A program made the translations under genes and the position numbers. Of a DNA stretch of 64,000 bases, positions 24,160-36,559 are shown one piece after another. Source of the DNA: Azadirachta indica (Eukaryota > Streptophyta > Magnoliopsida > Sapindales > Meliaceae). Position 1 is the first letter of the stretch. Each line of letters starts with the position of its first letter. The notes under the pieces were generated by a model. The model searched no databases, was not told where the DNA came from, and saw only the letters and a list, made by a program, of their open reading frames with translations. The stretch lies in the NCBI GenBank assembly GCA_022749755.1, contig CM040443.1, positions 4,379,191 through 4,443,190 of the forward strand, given 5' to 3'.

Positions 24160-25824
24160 TACCGACCACCCAAACTAAACAAAGCGGATCCGTTGACATT
24201 GACTAACTTCGCTTATTTGAAAAAAAAAAAAATATTTTTCTCTAATTTAGATAAATATACAGATATTCCTTTCACTCCTAGTTGAGTTGGTTGATCGGTA
24301 AGTTAAATATTATTTATATTCTTAAATTTTTAAATAATCATAAATTAAAGAATAAGTATTTTAATTATAATAACTTAATCTTCATTTTAATTTTTTTTAC
24401 AATTTATATTTTATAATTATAACAATTTAGTCTTTACTTTAATATTTTTAACAAGATACTAAAAACTAAATAATTTTTTAAGTTATTTTAATAAAAATTT
24501 TAAAAAATTATAATTAAAAAAGTCTAGTAATATAAGTAGACCGGACCCATATACTAAAATACTTTTAATTTTTTATTTTTACTTTCTTAATAATAATTAG
24601 ATATTTAATTATCAAAAAAATTTTGAAATATTTTTTTTTTATTATTTTATTTTTATATACACTATATTTATTTAAAAGATTATGTTAAGTTCATTTATTT
24701 ATTATAAAAATAAAAATAAAACATATAAAAAAAGAAAATTTAATATCGTTTGTTAATAGAAATAGTAATTAAATATATTTTATATTATTGTTAAATAATA
24801 TACTTTAATTTTAATAAAAATATAAAAAAAAAGAGAGCACACTCATACACATATAGAACATGTATTTTTTTTATTTATACTTTCATAATTTTTTAAAAAA
24901 AACATAATAAAAAGTTAAATAATTTATGAATGGATATATTATATATACAAATAAAATGTCACAATAATATTTTATTTAAAATTTTTTTATAATTGAATAT
25001 TAAATTATTACTGAAAAAGAAAAAGCAAAAATTAAAATTGTTTAAGTGTGTGGATTTGATCTAACTCATTATTAGAATTTTTTAATAATAGTATTTTTTT
25101 TAATTTTTTTTTGAAATAATAAATTAAAAAATTATTTAATTCTTAATATATTTATAAGATAATAAATTATTTAAATTTTTTTACGTTTGCAAAGTCTATA
25201 CGATTTTCTAATGTTTAGTCTGAAGTAGGTAGATATTAAACACCTACCTTTATCAATAGAAACTGTAAAGAAATAGAAATTCTATAAGATCATGTCAATT
25301 TACCACTCATCACTTGCCTAAGTGAACCAAAGTTTATATGTCAGTCCAGCGCAATATACTTTTGCAGTAAGCATTTTATGTAATCCTTGTTGTTACCTGA
25401 ATTGGACAGTCAGGTTGAATTTAAACCCCTCAAAAGTTGAAAAAGTATTGGTTATATTCATAAGTGGGATTACCTTATTTATATGAAGATGAAAATTTCT
25501 CAACAAATCAGAGAACCCAGCACCCATTTTTTTCCTGTATGAGGCCATTAAAATATACAAATGACAACAAATTATTTCCAAGTTACTGTTAGAAGTCACA
25601 TTTTGTGATGCACACCTTGGCTTCCCCACAACTTGTTTCGAAGGCCCGTGCTTTACTGTACATATGGTAAAACACTACCCATTTCCAAAAAGGCTCAATC
25701 TTTAGTGCCGTAGGTGGTAATTTCATGTTGTTGAACAACAAATATTGTTTTGGGTTCCAACCAGTGCAACTGATTTGCATCCATGGACCTTTACCATTAT
25801 GAATAAACAGAGCATCTCACTCAG
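24160..25824. other. Intergenic region left of LpxC copy 2
   Basis: 24290-25250 is almost pure AT with no gene seen. From about 25390 the sequence is more complex and should contain later LpxC copy 2 introns, but I found none of the conserved late-exon motifs. Minus-strand frames at 25393-25629 and 25589-25780 do not resemble LpxC or another known protein. Confidence 0.5.
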
Positions 25825-28087
25825 CTACAAACAATGGCATTCTCTAATGATCCCCCTTTAATTGATCCCGCATTGTGCATAAACTCCAACTGGAAGTACA
25901 TTCACCATTAGCACATAAGACCAGAACATACTAGCATCGGTCAGTCAGGAAAATGAAAAAAGTAATTTAATTTAAACAACTACAATATTTGAGAAAAATA
26001 AATATAGCTGACAGTTCTACCACCTTAATATTAGAAGATGTCATAGCTCAAATAGACGTGTTAATACTTTCTTTCAACTTCACAAAATAAGCAGAGCATC
26101 CTTTTGTTATGAAAGAATATAAAATGCCAACAGATATGCCTTTTCTTTTCTAATAGAACCATGCAGTACTGTCTCATAGAACACATAATGCTATCTTAAA
26201 AGGGTTATTTTCTACTGTTGAATGACCATTAATCACAAAAGCTTAAGCTGATGAGAAAGAGCCAAGTCATGGCATTAAAGCTCTAACAGGCCCACTCCAG
26301 TACTTGGGCGAAGAAGCACTATATTTTAAGACTGCAAAGGAAACTTCTTTCCTTGATTACCAAATTTAAGTTTTAATATCACCCACTCTACTTATAAAAA
26401 AAAAAAAAAAATCCATTTGACCCATTACCATTAGGAAGCTTCTGACTTCTCTTATAGAAGGGAAACTTATACTTGGATGACTGCTTATCATCCATAACTC
26501 ATCTAATTTAATGAACAAGCACTTTAGAACATGATACGACCAAAACTAATATCGCAATCCCTTTCCAGGGCAAAGTATCTCTCATAGATGACCGAGAAAA
26601 GGAGCAAACTTTGATACTGCAAATGAGCGAACTGATATCCGCATGGAATTATACAATACAACAGCTTAAGGAGCTAAGTATCATATTGTAAAATGAGCAA
26701 AGTGCTACCCATATGGAACGATAATAGGCAATAGCTTGAGAAAAGAGATATATGTACGAACAAGAATAGAAACACAACATAAACAGGAACGTCGAACAAA
26801 CATTTGTATCAAGTATGGGCACAAAAAGAACAATCAATACAAAAACCCGATAAACAATTTTAATAAAGGATTTCAAATAAAAAGAAAAATTAAACAAAAC
26901 TTCTAAACCAACTCTGCACACAATCAAATAACAAATGCAGCAACATACCTGGGGAAAGTAAATTATATATGTGAACCTCTGGGGAAGGGAAAGCAGCTAC
27001 AAAAGAATCATTTCTCTGCACATATACTGGCTCATTCAAATATGGTGCAACTATTTTGGCATTGTTTCCATGTGTATCCAAAGCCACCTTTATACCGACT
27101 TGTTCTATTGCCTCCACCCATGCACTTGCTGACTCATAAAAAATAGGAACCTGTGTCAATTAATTGTTGGCATCATCAATCTTGCCATATTACATTGAAG
27201 CATAATCAACCATTTGCCTTCATCAAACTCATAGAAATTCCCTATGGAGAATAAAATCTTAACGTATTACATATTCAAATACTAATCGTTCTAGCAAATT
27301 CGCTCTCCCTGATCTCAATAGCATGAAAAGGATATTCCTGCCATCTATAGCAACTATAATTGAAATTATATGAGCTAGGAAAATCTAGTACGGATTGATG
27401 ACAGCTAATCAGAGCAACCCTCTACTTCACAAGAAACCAGAAAAATATTTCCCTTCTCTAAGCGTTAGACTAGACAACTTCAATTTAGTAAAACATGCAT
27501 ACAATTACAATTGAAAAGACACACTTATAACAAACCGATAAAATAAAGTCAACAATTAAATGACAAAAGAATTATCCACAAGTATGTGAGTTTACAAATA
27601 AAATCCAAAACACCAACCTCAACCTCATGATCATCGCCATCCAAATTTCTAATTTCGATCTTGCAGCTATCAACACCCTAAGCCTCCAAAGCGGAGAGCA
27701 AGTGCTCAACTGTGCGAACTCTAACTCCTTCCTTACAAAGAGTGCTACACAAGGGAGGTTCTTTGGCAAAATCAACGGAAGCAGGAAACAGCTTTTGATC
27801 TAAATTCAAAATACCTTCCCTTACCGGCAAACTCCGGCCACAATCTCACAGTTGAAACCTTGCCGGAGTGCAGAGTCTTACCGCTCTTCTCTATGTATTC
27901 CTTATAATTGCTGCAGGATAACCGTCTGTCATCAAAATACAAATTATACACATAAAATCATAAATGATGTTTATTAGGTAATTATACCTAACTGATCCAT
28001 AAAAAAAAAATTTCATTTGAGGACTATGAAAAAAAAGAAGCAAAAAATAAAGAAAAAGAAAAATTTAAAAGAATAAAATAAAATAAT

Positions 28088-28493
28088 TGTTGTAGGGGAA
28101 AATATGCTACCATGAAAAGTTAATAATTGTGTAATTGAGTTGTAATGGGTGACAAAAATCATAAAAAGGGGACACTATCAAACCCCACTTCTTACGATAA
28201 AAAGTTAAAATGATTAACAGTTGAAAAATTAAAAAATACCGACTCTTCAACTAAGAGAAAATACGCCAAAAAAACAATTCCTGTAAGCTCTTCAAAGGAT
28301 TTTTGATTCGTTCATGCTTCTCAAAAGTTTTTTACACTTTTCAATTATTTTTATAAAAATAACCCTATTAACTTAGGCGTTGGAGAATTTTCGCCGGAAA
28401 ACCGACACCATGATTGTCTTTCTTTTGCATATGTACGGAATGAACGAGATAAATTGCGTGTTAGATATTGATTGCTAAAAATAAACATCAACA
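28088..28493. repeat. Left LTR (406 bp)
   Basis: Begins TGTTGTAGGGGAAAATATGC and ends ATAAACATCAACA. It aligns throughout with 33476-33829 apart from scattered substitutions and about 50 bases (around 28415-28465) absent from the right copy. Confidence 0.88.
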
Positions 28494-29968
28494 GCTACAA
28501 AAAGGCATGAGAAAATTAAAATGGCGAAAAAATGCCACAGAAGAAGTTACGGTGAGCATGAGAAAATCAAGATGCTGTAAAAAAATGAGGAGAAATTACG
28601 GTGGTGTTAGTCATTTTCGTTAAATTTCTCAAGAAAAACAGGGAGGGAGGAACACAATTACGGTTTTCTGCAAAAAGCAAAATGAAATAAAATTGCTCCC
28701 AGCCGTAAACTGCCGCCAGCCTCTAACCAGTCACTTGCCACCACCGATAACCAATACCAGGCAGCGCAGAATGATGTCAGCCAACTTAGATTGGTACGGT
28801 TAATGCGCACCAGCCATCAACATGCTCCAAGCACTGCCAAATTCTACGAAAACTCTGATCAACACGGTGCAGCTTCACCATTATCTGTTTTGATACGACG
28901 GTAATCGCCACCGTCATTAAGCTCTGATCGTCGAACTCTCTTTATTTATCAATCACCGCTTCTGCATTTCACTAAATCCATGGCCCCAGATTAATATCCA
29001 GGGACTTGATATTATTTTCTTGATCCTGAGTTGAAGAAGATGGCTATTGACAGATGGAATCCTTGATGTCGTAATTGCATTAGCAATTTAGAATGCTTAA
29101 TTGTTACAATATTTAGACTACTGTGCACTTTCAATTTAGATTTTGTGGTTTGCTACATTTTAAAAGGAGTTGCTAGTAAAAGTAAAACTTACAGGTGTTC
29201 ACAAAGAATGTAATCTTGAAGATGTTTGATGGAATGGCTAGGAGAAATTTTTGAGACACTTGGTGAGATAATGAAGCAGCTCTAAAGATGCGTCAATCTC
29301 GTTTTAAATTGCTTCAGTTGGCAGGGGGAAATACCCTATTCTAAGTGGGTAACTACAATGTTTTTGATTGGCTATTGGAATATGATAGAAAAGTGAATTC
29401 CAGTTGAACTAACGGTGAGTGATGGTGAAACCGTCGGTCTTTCAGCATTGATAACTATAGTCAAACGGGCCATTTCAGGACCTCCCAGATTTGCAATTGT
29501 GGTTGCAAGCATTGTTGGGCTCACAGATTTGTTATTATGGTTGCAAGAATTGTTGGCAATGTGGTGTTTTGGTGCTGCAAGCATTGTTGGCAATGTGGTT
29601 GTTTGGTGTACTTTGTACAGAAACAAAGTAATGAGTCAGTCTTAAGGTTTTTTACGTTGGATGAGGAGCTTGTATTAAGAAATTTTGGCTGTGTATCCCA
29701 AATATGGAGATATTAATCCACGGGAAAACTGAAGATTGTTGCGGAGCCAAAGTTCTTTGATGAAATGGCCCACAGAAATGTGTAATTCTTGGCAGCATAG
29801 ATATTGCAATCCTGCAATGCTATCAAATGCAGCAACGATGTCGCAGAATACGGTGATTTTTTTTCCTTCGAGCAAGTTGAATGAACCAACACTGAAAAGA
29901 AGAAGCTGAGGAAAGTAAACCAAGAAGTGGATAAGACGAAAGCCAAGAACTACAAAAAAAAGAAAATA

Positions 29969-30372
29969 AATAATTGATTTCTTTTTCAAGACTACAAGGA
30001 GCATATTTTCCATATGAAACATTCAGTCCAATTCTTCATGGATTTACTTACCAAAAGAATTGCTTCCTGCTGCACAGAAATCAGGGAAGTGTAGTTTCTC
30101 ATATATTTAATTTGTTTATTTTCTCTCTTGGTTTTATTCAATTCAAGTTTTCAGGAGATTTATTAACATTTAAAGTAGTTAAAGCTTGCTTTTGGTTTCT
30201 CTGTTTGCTTTCTAGGCGATAAGGATCTAAAGCTTGTTACTGGGAATACCTGCTGAAGTGCAAAAAAGACTTTCTTTAGTCAAGTATCCAGTAAGTACTT
30301 GCAAAATTGGAGTTGGCATTTCATACAGGTTTTCCATCCTAGAAGTACAGAAGCTAAAAGCATTGCAAAATC
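29969..30372. repeat. Internal duplicated cassette of the LTR element, copy 1
   Basis: Aligns in the same orientation with 31073-31607. Shared blocks include TTTTCAAG-CTACAAGGA, AAATCAGGGAAGT, TTTCAAGGAGATTTATTAAC, TTTGCTTTCTAGG, CTGAAGTGCAAAAAA and TTGGCATTTC...GGTTTTCC. The unit ends in a C/T tract plus AG, reminiscent of a splice acceptor. No protein was recognised. Confidence 0.65.
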
Positions 30373-31072
30373 TTGCGAACTATTGTTGAAGAGAGAAATG
30401 GTCTTCTCCAATGCAAGATAAGGCAATAAATAATTTGCCCCACTTCATGGGGTAAGGCATGCAATCTCAATGTGCCTCCACGCATGAGAACTTTCCAGGA
30501 AAACCTGTGAGTAATGTGCAAGATGAAGGGCTGGGTCTAGCTACATTAAAGTGCTTAACTTGCCACCATTGTGGATGCTGCATAAAGAAAGGAGGTTTTG
30601 CTTCAGCAAAGCTCTACCACCGAGACCTCCGAGTAATATACTGCATGTCCTTGCCTTCATCTTCTCTTTAAGCCAACAACAGGCAATAGTCAGTGAGCTT
30701 CAACTGCTCAAATCTGCCAGGCAATGAGACTTACTCTTTGGCAATTTTGTGGAACAATGCATACCCATTTCTAATCTCTGCACATGTTGGGGCATCCACA
30801 AGCCTGTTGTCCAGCCATTCCATCCATTGAATTAACAACTCTGGTACGTCAAACCAGAATGATAATAAGTTGCATCCTTTTGGCTTGCTGTGATCTGAGC
30901 TTGAAGCAACTCCAACAAGGGCTACCAGTAAGCCTCCCAACCTGGGAAGAGCTGTCCTATTCAGTACCATGGCTAATCTGGTGGTCAGTATATCCGACGC
31001 ATGGAGCAGAAAAAGCATATTCTGATTTAGCAGAACAAGATGAATACGAGGAGAAAGCCAAGGAAGGAAAAG

Positions 31073-31607
31073 ATAATTAATTTCTCTTTCAAGGCTTACA
31101 AGGAAATATTTTCCAGATGAGCTTCGGAATTAATTACAAGAAAAATTGTTTCGTGCTGAGCATAAACCAGGGAAGTTTAGTTATTAATATTTTAATTTTT
31201 TCTCGTGGGTTTATTCAGTTTAGTTTTCAAGGAGATTTATTAACATAGTTAAATGCTCACTTTGCTTTTGTGATTGTTTTCTAGGGAATAAAAATCTTGT
31301 GGCTAGAAATGTCAACTGAAATGCAAAAAAAAAAAAAAAAAAAATTGTTCCAGTTCCTTTAATCAACTACGCAATGGTGAAATATTTCCCAAACATGGGA
31401 ATTTCCACTTTGATGTCACGCAAGGGTGCTCAGATTTTTCTTAACCTTGGGCCTTTCATTAGAAGTCATAGAGAGGTGCTTTGCCTCCAAGCAAATTAGC
31501 AGTCATATTTACGGCGCTCACCAATGGTGTTTTCACTTGCATGAATTGGCATTTCCTGCTTGGGTTTTCCCTGCTGAAAGTGTGGAAGCTATAGCACTTC
31601 CAAATCC
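31073..31607. repeat. Internal duplicated cassette of the LTR element, copy 2
   Basis: Diverged partner of 29969-30372, displaced by about 1.10-1.23 kb. The TTGTTTTCTAGGGAATAA line is the counterpart of TTTGCTTTCTAGGCGATAA. It contains a long A run at 31326-31343. Confidence 0.65.
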
Positions 31608-32811
31608 TATGATGAGATGCACTTGAATCTTCTTTTCGCTATAGCAAAGCTGCAAGAATCTACCAAATGCACATAGAACGTGGCAGATGCAGCTGGCTTA
31701 CCCTTTGCATTTCTAGATGCCGTAGTGGATGGAGTTATCTGCTCTAGAAAAGCCATAACACGCATACCTCAGTTCTTCGATGCCTCACATTGTGTCCAAG
31801 AACAGGATCAATCATAATCTCCTTCTCGAAAGAAAGCTGTTAGCTCACATAAAGCAGAGATGGCCTCCCCAATCCTCAATATATTGTTTTTGATGACAAT
31901 TATATTGCATGGCAGTTTTTGTCTCTGAAGCGTGCAAAGATTTCACATGCAAAATAATAAAAATTGCTATCAATTCTGCAAGAGAAAGCAACAACATGTG
32001 GAATTCAACCATAAAAGGATTCATTGGCAAACACCTGCAGAAATCAAGTGGTGCTACCACAGCAAGTGAAAGCAGCAACAGCAGTAGCAGAGCTCCAAGG
32101 CTAAAGTTGAATCTTTAATGCTTTAAACTTTTACAACGGAAGTCTCTTCTGTTAGTGGTGCTGCTACAACTCCCGGCTTTGACAGATCTTCCGTTGCTCA
32201 TAAACCAGCTGTTCTTTAAAGCCTTTCAGTGGCTGTTAGACAACTACCAGATTATTGCAACTATCCAAGCAACACAGCTGAAATAGAGTTACCATATTTT
32301 TGGAGAAGGCAAAGCTGAAGACAACAGAGTCATTGATAGTGCAGCACAAACTCCTAATCTCTCAGTTCTATATCTGCCCAGACTTCTGTTTCAATTATAT
32401 CAGTTTTTATAAGCAATGCCAATGCTCTTTGCTACTGAACAGCAACTTTAGAAGAGAGTCAAGAACAGCAGCACCAAAAGATTAAATTTCAGGAGCAGCA
32501 GCAGCAGTTTGCAGCTACTGCTAAAACTGCAACAACAAGGAAAACCCCACACAAGATGGCACCAGACACACGAAGATCCATGGATGTGCAGGTACACAAT
32601 TTAGTGCAATCATAATTCATGCATATAAACTGTGCAAAACAATATTCATGCATTAGCACAAATGAATATTCATACGTGAAAATATGCAATGAAGTAATGC
32701 AAATACAGAGCTTGCATGCGTGGAATTTATTGAGAATTGGGATGATTTGTTGACATAACATGAAGAAGCAACACTTAAACGAACATTGTACTGCTAAGAA
32801 AAAATACATGA

Positions 32812-33421
32812 GACTATATTCTTTAGCTGAGAAAACATACTTGAGTTGGTATTCTATATTCTTTAACTCAGAAGAAATAACTTAGCTGATATTCCATATT
32901 CTTTAGCTCAGAAAAAATACTTGAGTTTGTATTCCATATTCTTTAGCTGAGAAAAAATATTTAAGATGGTATTCGATATTCTTTAGTTCAAAAGAAATAA
33001 CTGAGCTGGTATTCCGTATTCTTTAACTCAGAAAAAATACTTAAGTTCGTATTCTATATTCTTTAGCTCAGAAAAAATACTTGAGCTAGTATTCAATATT
33101 CTTTAGCTCAGAAAAAATACTTGAGTTGGTATTCCGTATTCTTTAGCTCAAAAAAAATACTTGAGTTGGTATTTGATATTCTTTAGCTCAGAAAAAATAT
33201 TTAAGTTGGTATTCTGTATTCTTTTCCTCAAAAAAAAAAAACTGAGTTAGTATTTTGTATTTTTTTGTTCTGAAAAAATAATTAAGCTGGTATTATGTAT
33301 TTTTTTGCTCTGAAAAAATAATTGAGCTGGTATTATATATATATATATATATATTTTTTGCTTAGAAAAAATAATTGAGCTGGTATTTTATATTCTTTTT
33401 TGCTTAAGAAAAAATAACTTA
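32812..33421. repeat. 40-bp tandem repeat inside the LTR element
   Basis: About 14-15 head-to-tail units of the type CTTTAGCTCAGAAAAAATAC then TTGAGTTGGTATTCTATATT. The first ten are exactly 40 bases in register (32821, 32861 ... 33181). The later ones drift (CTGAAAAAATAATTGAGCTG) and one gains a TA run at 33336-33353. The array stops 54 bases before the right LTR. No open frame runs across it. Confidence 0.92.
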
Positions 33422-33475
33422 AGACTTCAAGTTTCTAGCAACGAACTTATCGCCATTAGAAACCGACGGTTTAGA

Positions 33476-33829
33476 TGTTGTGGAGGAAAATATGCTACTA
33501 TGAAGAGTCAATAATTGTGTAATTGAGTTGTAGTGGATGACAAAAACCATAAAAAGGGACGACACTATCAAGTCCTACTCCTCACGATTAGCAGTTAAAA
33601 TGATTAGCAGTTGAAAAAATAAAAAATACCGACTCTTCAACCAAGGGAAAGGTACGCCAAAAAACAATCCCTGTAAGCTCTTCAAAGGATTTTGGATTCA
33701 TTCATGCTTCTCAAATTTTTTTTTACACTTCCCAATTATTTTTACAAAGAAAACCCACTGACTTAGGCATCGGATGGTTTTCGCTGGGAAACTGGCACCC
33801 CTACTGATTGCTAAAAGTCGGTATCAACA
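33476..33829. repeat. Right LTR (354 bp)
   Basis: Begins TGTTGTGGAGGAAAATATGC and ends GTCGGTATCAACA, followed by target duplication ATAAT. It shares blocks such as AGCTCTTCAAAGGATTTT and ATACCGACTCTTCAAC with the left LTR. Confidence 0.88.
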
Positions 33830-33834
33830 ATAAT

Positions 33835-33946
33835 CTTTACCAAACTGAAGTTTGACACATTTTAGTTATGTCTTTTCGCCAATTTTTTCAGCAAACAAAC
33901 AGAAATAGGAAAACGGAAAGAGAGAGAGTACGGATTTCCAAGAGAC
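33835..33946. other. Remainder of LpxC copy 2 intron 1
   Basis: Matches LpxC copy 1 intron 1 at about 2284-2407 (CTTTACCAAACTGAAGTTTG; ACGGAAAGAGAGAGAGTACG). This confirms that the LTR element interrupts an existing intron. Confidence 0.7.
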
Positions 33947-35133
33947 AAGATTGGAGGACTTGACGGCGTTGAAGGCGGCGGAAAGAGTCATTGGAGGGAG
34001 GGAGGGAGTGACCGTGGAAACGGAACAATTCGAATTGGTTTTGATTCTGCTTCGGTCTGCAGAGGAACGACGTCGTTTCTATAAACGAGGCAGAGGAAAC
34101 TGTTGAGCATTTTGGCAGGACATATCAGTTTTTGTTTAGAGCTGGTTTATTTTTATTATTTAAAAAAAAAATCGAAAGGCTCTCAGACTTGAGCCATAGA
34201 TCGAAATAGTCTACGAAAGGATATTTTGTTACGATAATAAAAAATAAATTTGCTAAATTATTAAAATTATAGTAAAAATACGATATAATAAATGAACTTC
34301 TATTTTCCTATTTTTAGCTTTCAAATTTTTCTCAGTAACCAAGCAAAATAAATCTTAGAAAATTAAAAAACACCTTTAGAGTTGCCATCCTATTTTTATT
34401 CCATTTTCTATCATTCAGCCGCAAATTAATCAATGATATAAGGTTACCGACACACATGAAAGAAATTATCCAGAGAAAAACAACTTCTTGCTTTTCTCTT
34501 TATCTCCGATTTTAAAGAAACAAACTGCTCGTAACTTTGTTTTACAAAAGAAACCTTCCCTTTGATTTCCTGCTGTCATCATTTCTTTCTTCCTCATTTT
34601 CTCAGGATCCAAACAACAAGAAGAAGAACAAAGAAGTCATAGATACAAACGTAGATGATCAGGTGAACATCATTGTCTTCTGAAATCAAGTCATCAAAAA
34701 TGTGCTTAGAATGTCACCAGAAGTCGATGGTATTTATCAAGAAACAGTTAAGGATGAATTGGGAGCTTAGGCAAATTCCCAACAATTTTGGGATCTTTTC
34801 ATAAAGAAGCACAACTTTGGCTGCAATTCTCTGCTTTTGATCCAAAAAGAATAATCTTTTCTACCAATTCTTTGCTATTAAAATCTGCAAAAATAATCAA
34901 TCAGGATGAAACTTTCTGCAACTAATTCAATTTAATTGGCTTCCATCTACAATAATAATAGTATGGTAACATGTATTCAGAATAAGATCAATGAAATGAT
35001 ATAAATTAGATGAAAATCTTATGTCATATGCGTAAATATTTTAAAATGGAAACATCGATCTCACAAGAAATTTGTTGGCTGGTTAGAACTCAGCTCTTTA
35101 ATATAAAAATAAATAAGAAATATCAATGCATAC

Positions 35134-35630
35134 TTGTCCTTCAATTCCCAACCAGAAAGATTCGCCACCTCTATCAAAGCATACTTTTGCAACTTTTCTA
35201 TATTCTTTCTTAAAAATATCTTCATGTTTACCAAAAGTTTCTTAAAAATTTCTAGATTGTTTTCTTACCACGGTCGGTTTCACATTATAAAAAAATGAAA
35301 AAATTATTTGTTTTTTTGTGTGTCTGTATATTCAACAATCTTAACTAGCTTATTTAAGTACCATGTCAAATAAACATAGTTTCTTGAGAAAACAATAATT
35401 AAAAATCTTAATGTTTCAATCGCTTTAAAAAATTCTAGTGAAATAAATTTTCACTCTCTCAAATTCTTTGTTATCCCTAAACACATTAATTCTTTTTTGA
35501 TTTAAAGCTGTATAGAGATGATCAATTAAACTCTTGCCCTTGTCTTCACCTCTAAATTAAAACTTAAGAAAATATCATATTTTCAATGACCGGAAGAAAA
35601 AGGCATATAAGAAACTCTTTGAATGCTCAT
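35134..35630 (-). pseudogene. TNL fragment, copy C: degraded TIR exon
   Basis: Third TIR exon, related base for base to copies A and B: an ATG at 35630, a SYMPF-like leader, a stop before KYDIFLSF, and downstream RNFQE-like sequence in shifted frames. The donor GTATGC is kept. Sequence from about 34880 matches copy A from about 7465, while sequence before 34870 matches the LpxC-TNL intergenic region near 3240. The NB-ARC, LRR and C-JID exons were therefore removed by a deletion of about 4.2 kb relative to copy A. Confidence 0.75.
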
Positions 35631-36559
35631 GATAGCAACAGATTTTAAAAACCAGTTTGGGCCAGCAAGTTAAGCTAAGACGTACAACCCTATGAAAGCA
35701 ACTTCCCCCTGAAAATTTGGAAAAGAAAATAAATGGAGTGACTTCATCTCACAAGTCCATGTACATAATATTTTTAATTTCAGAAAAGGAAAAATTATAT
35801 TTAATTTTCAAATAAATTAATTCAGATAGTATATAAGATTTCTGAAACTTTTACTATATTTTATTGAAGTATGATAATTCAATTTACTAATATTATGCAA
35901 AGAGTATACTATGCATACAAATTATCTCCAACAAACTAATATGATATATATTATTATATTATGATCAAATCATCAATCTTAGTCTAGATAGTATCAGTAG
36001 AATTAATTCAACTTTTAATTCAACTAATTCTATATTATCATTCTATTTAATATCAAAATACAGATTTATATTTCTAATTTATAAAGCATACGGCATTAAT
36101 ATCATTAATACCATAAATTAAACCAAAAATAAGTATGCTACTAGATTTTTCATCACTTAAAAATAGAATATTAATCATCTATGAGAATATAAAATAATGA
36201 CTAACCAATCAAGAAGAAATATGATTGCATTATTTGCATAAATGGTTCTCAAAGTGAAAACAAAAACAGCACATAAAGAATCATATTTGACAAAACCCCC
36301 CCACCCACCACCCCAAAAAAAAAAAAGAGGATGGATTTCTAACATTCAAGCTAAGGAAATGATAAAATTAAAAAAGAAAACACAAGAGACAATCAGTTGA
36401 TTGATTATATGAAAGAACTTACAGGTGTGAGTCTGTTGCAGAGGAGAAACTGATAAAATTTCACAGGAGGTTCAGAGAAAGAAAGTGGCTTCAGTCTTCC
36501 AAACGAAACCAGAGAGAAATCTTCCATTTTCTATAGGATAATAACAGTTTTGCTCCTAA

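Larger units (their letters stand above)
28088..33829. mobile_element. Non-autonomous LTR retrotransposon in intron 1 of LpxC copy 2
   Basis: A 5742-bp element with similar direct repeats at both ends (28088-28493 and 33476-33829), each starting TGTTG and ending CAACA. It is flanked by a perfect 5-bp target duplication ATAAT (28083-28087 and 33830-33834). LpxC copy 1 has the uninterrupted site with one ATAAT at 2279-2283. I found no gag, protease, RT, RNase H or integrase motifs, no recognisable primer-binding site after the left LTR and no purine tract before the right one, so orientation is unknown. The interior carries a ~1.1-kb-spaced duplicated cassette and a 40-bp tandem repeat. Size and lack of coding resemble LARD-type elements. 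LTR divergence, including a ~50-base gap, indicates an old insertion. Confidence 0.85.
25825..34110 (-). pseudogene. LpxC-like pseudogene, copy 2, split by an LTR element
   Basis: Second LpxC-like copy. Exon 1 is 33947-34110 (MLNSFLCLVYRNDVV), exon 2 27618-27925, exon 3 26949-27150 (open: VPIFYESASAWVEAIEQVG, APYLNEPVYVQRNDSFVAAF), exon 5 25825-25889 (NAGSIKGGSLENAIVC). The LTR element at 28088-33829 sits in intron 1. Defects differ from those in copy 1: a net 8-base gain shifts exon 1 after ESKPIRIV; an extra base follows FRSK and a TAG replaces Gln after LLSALEA in exon 2; exon 4 is deleted (about 170 bp, replaced by a short stretch near 26750); and the exon 5 donor reads CT instead of GT. 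The VEHLL zinc-ligand His is kept. No exon 6 was recognised downstream to about 25300. Confidence 0.85.

Noticed and set aside
23938..24285. Plus-strand open frame with a poly-Ile tract
   Set aside because: The open run is created by the (AAT)n microsatellite; the flanks have no coding character.
25393..25780. Possible late exons of LpxC copy 2
   Set aside because: The translated sequence shows none of the conserved later LpxC segments; it reads like intron or downstream sequence.
29372..31080. Possible genes within the LTR element on either strand
   Set aside because: Short open frames on both strands overlap each other, lack motifs of gag, pol or known host proteins, and are not preserved between the two cassette copies.
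32812..33421. CRISPR-like array
   Set aside because: The 40-bp units are contiguous and have no unique spacers; this is a plant tandem repeat inside an LTR element.
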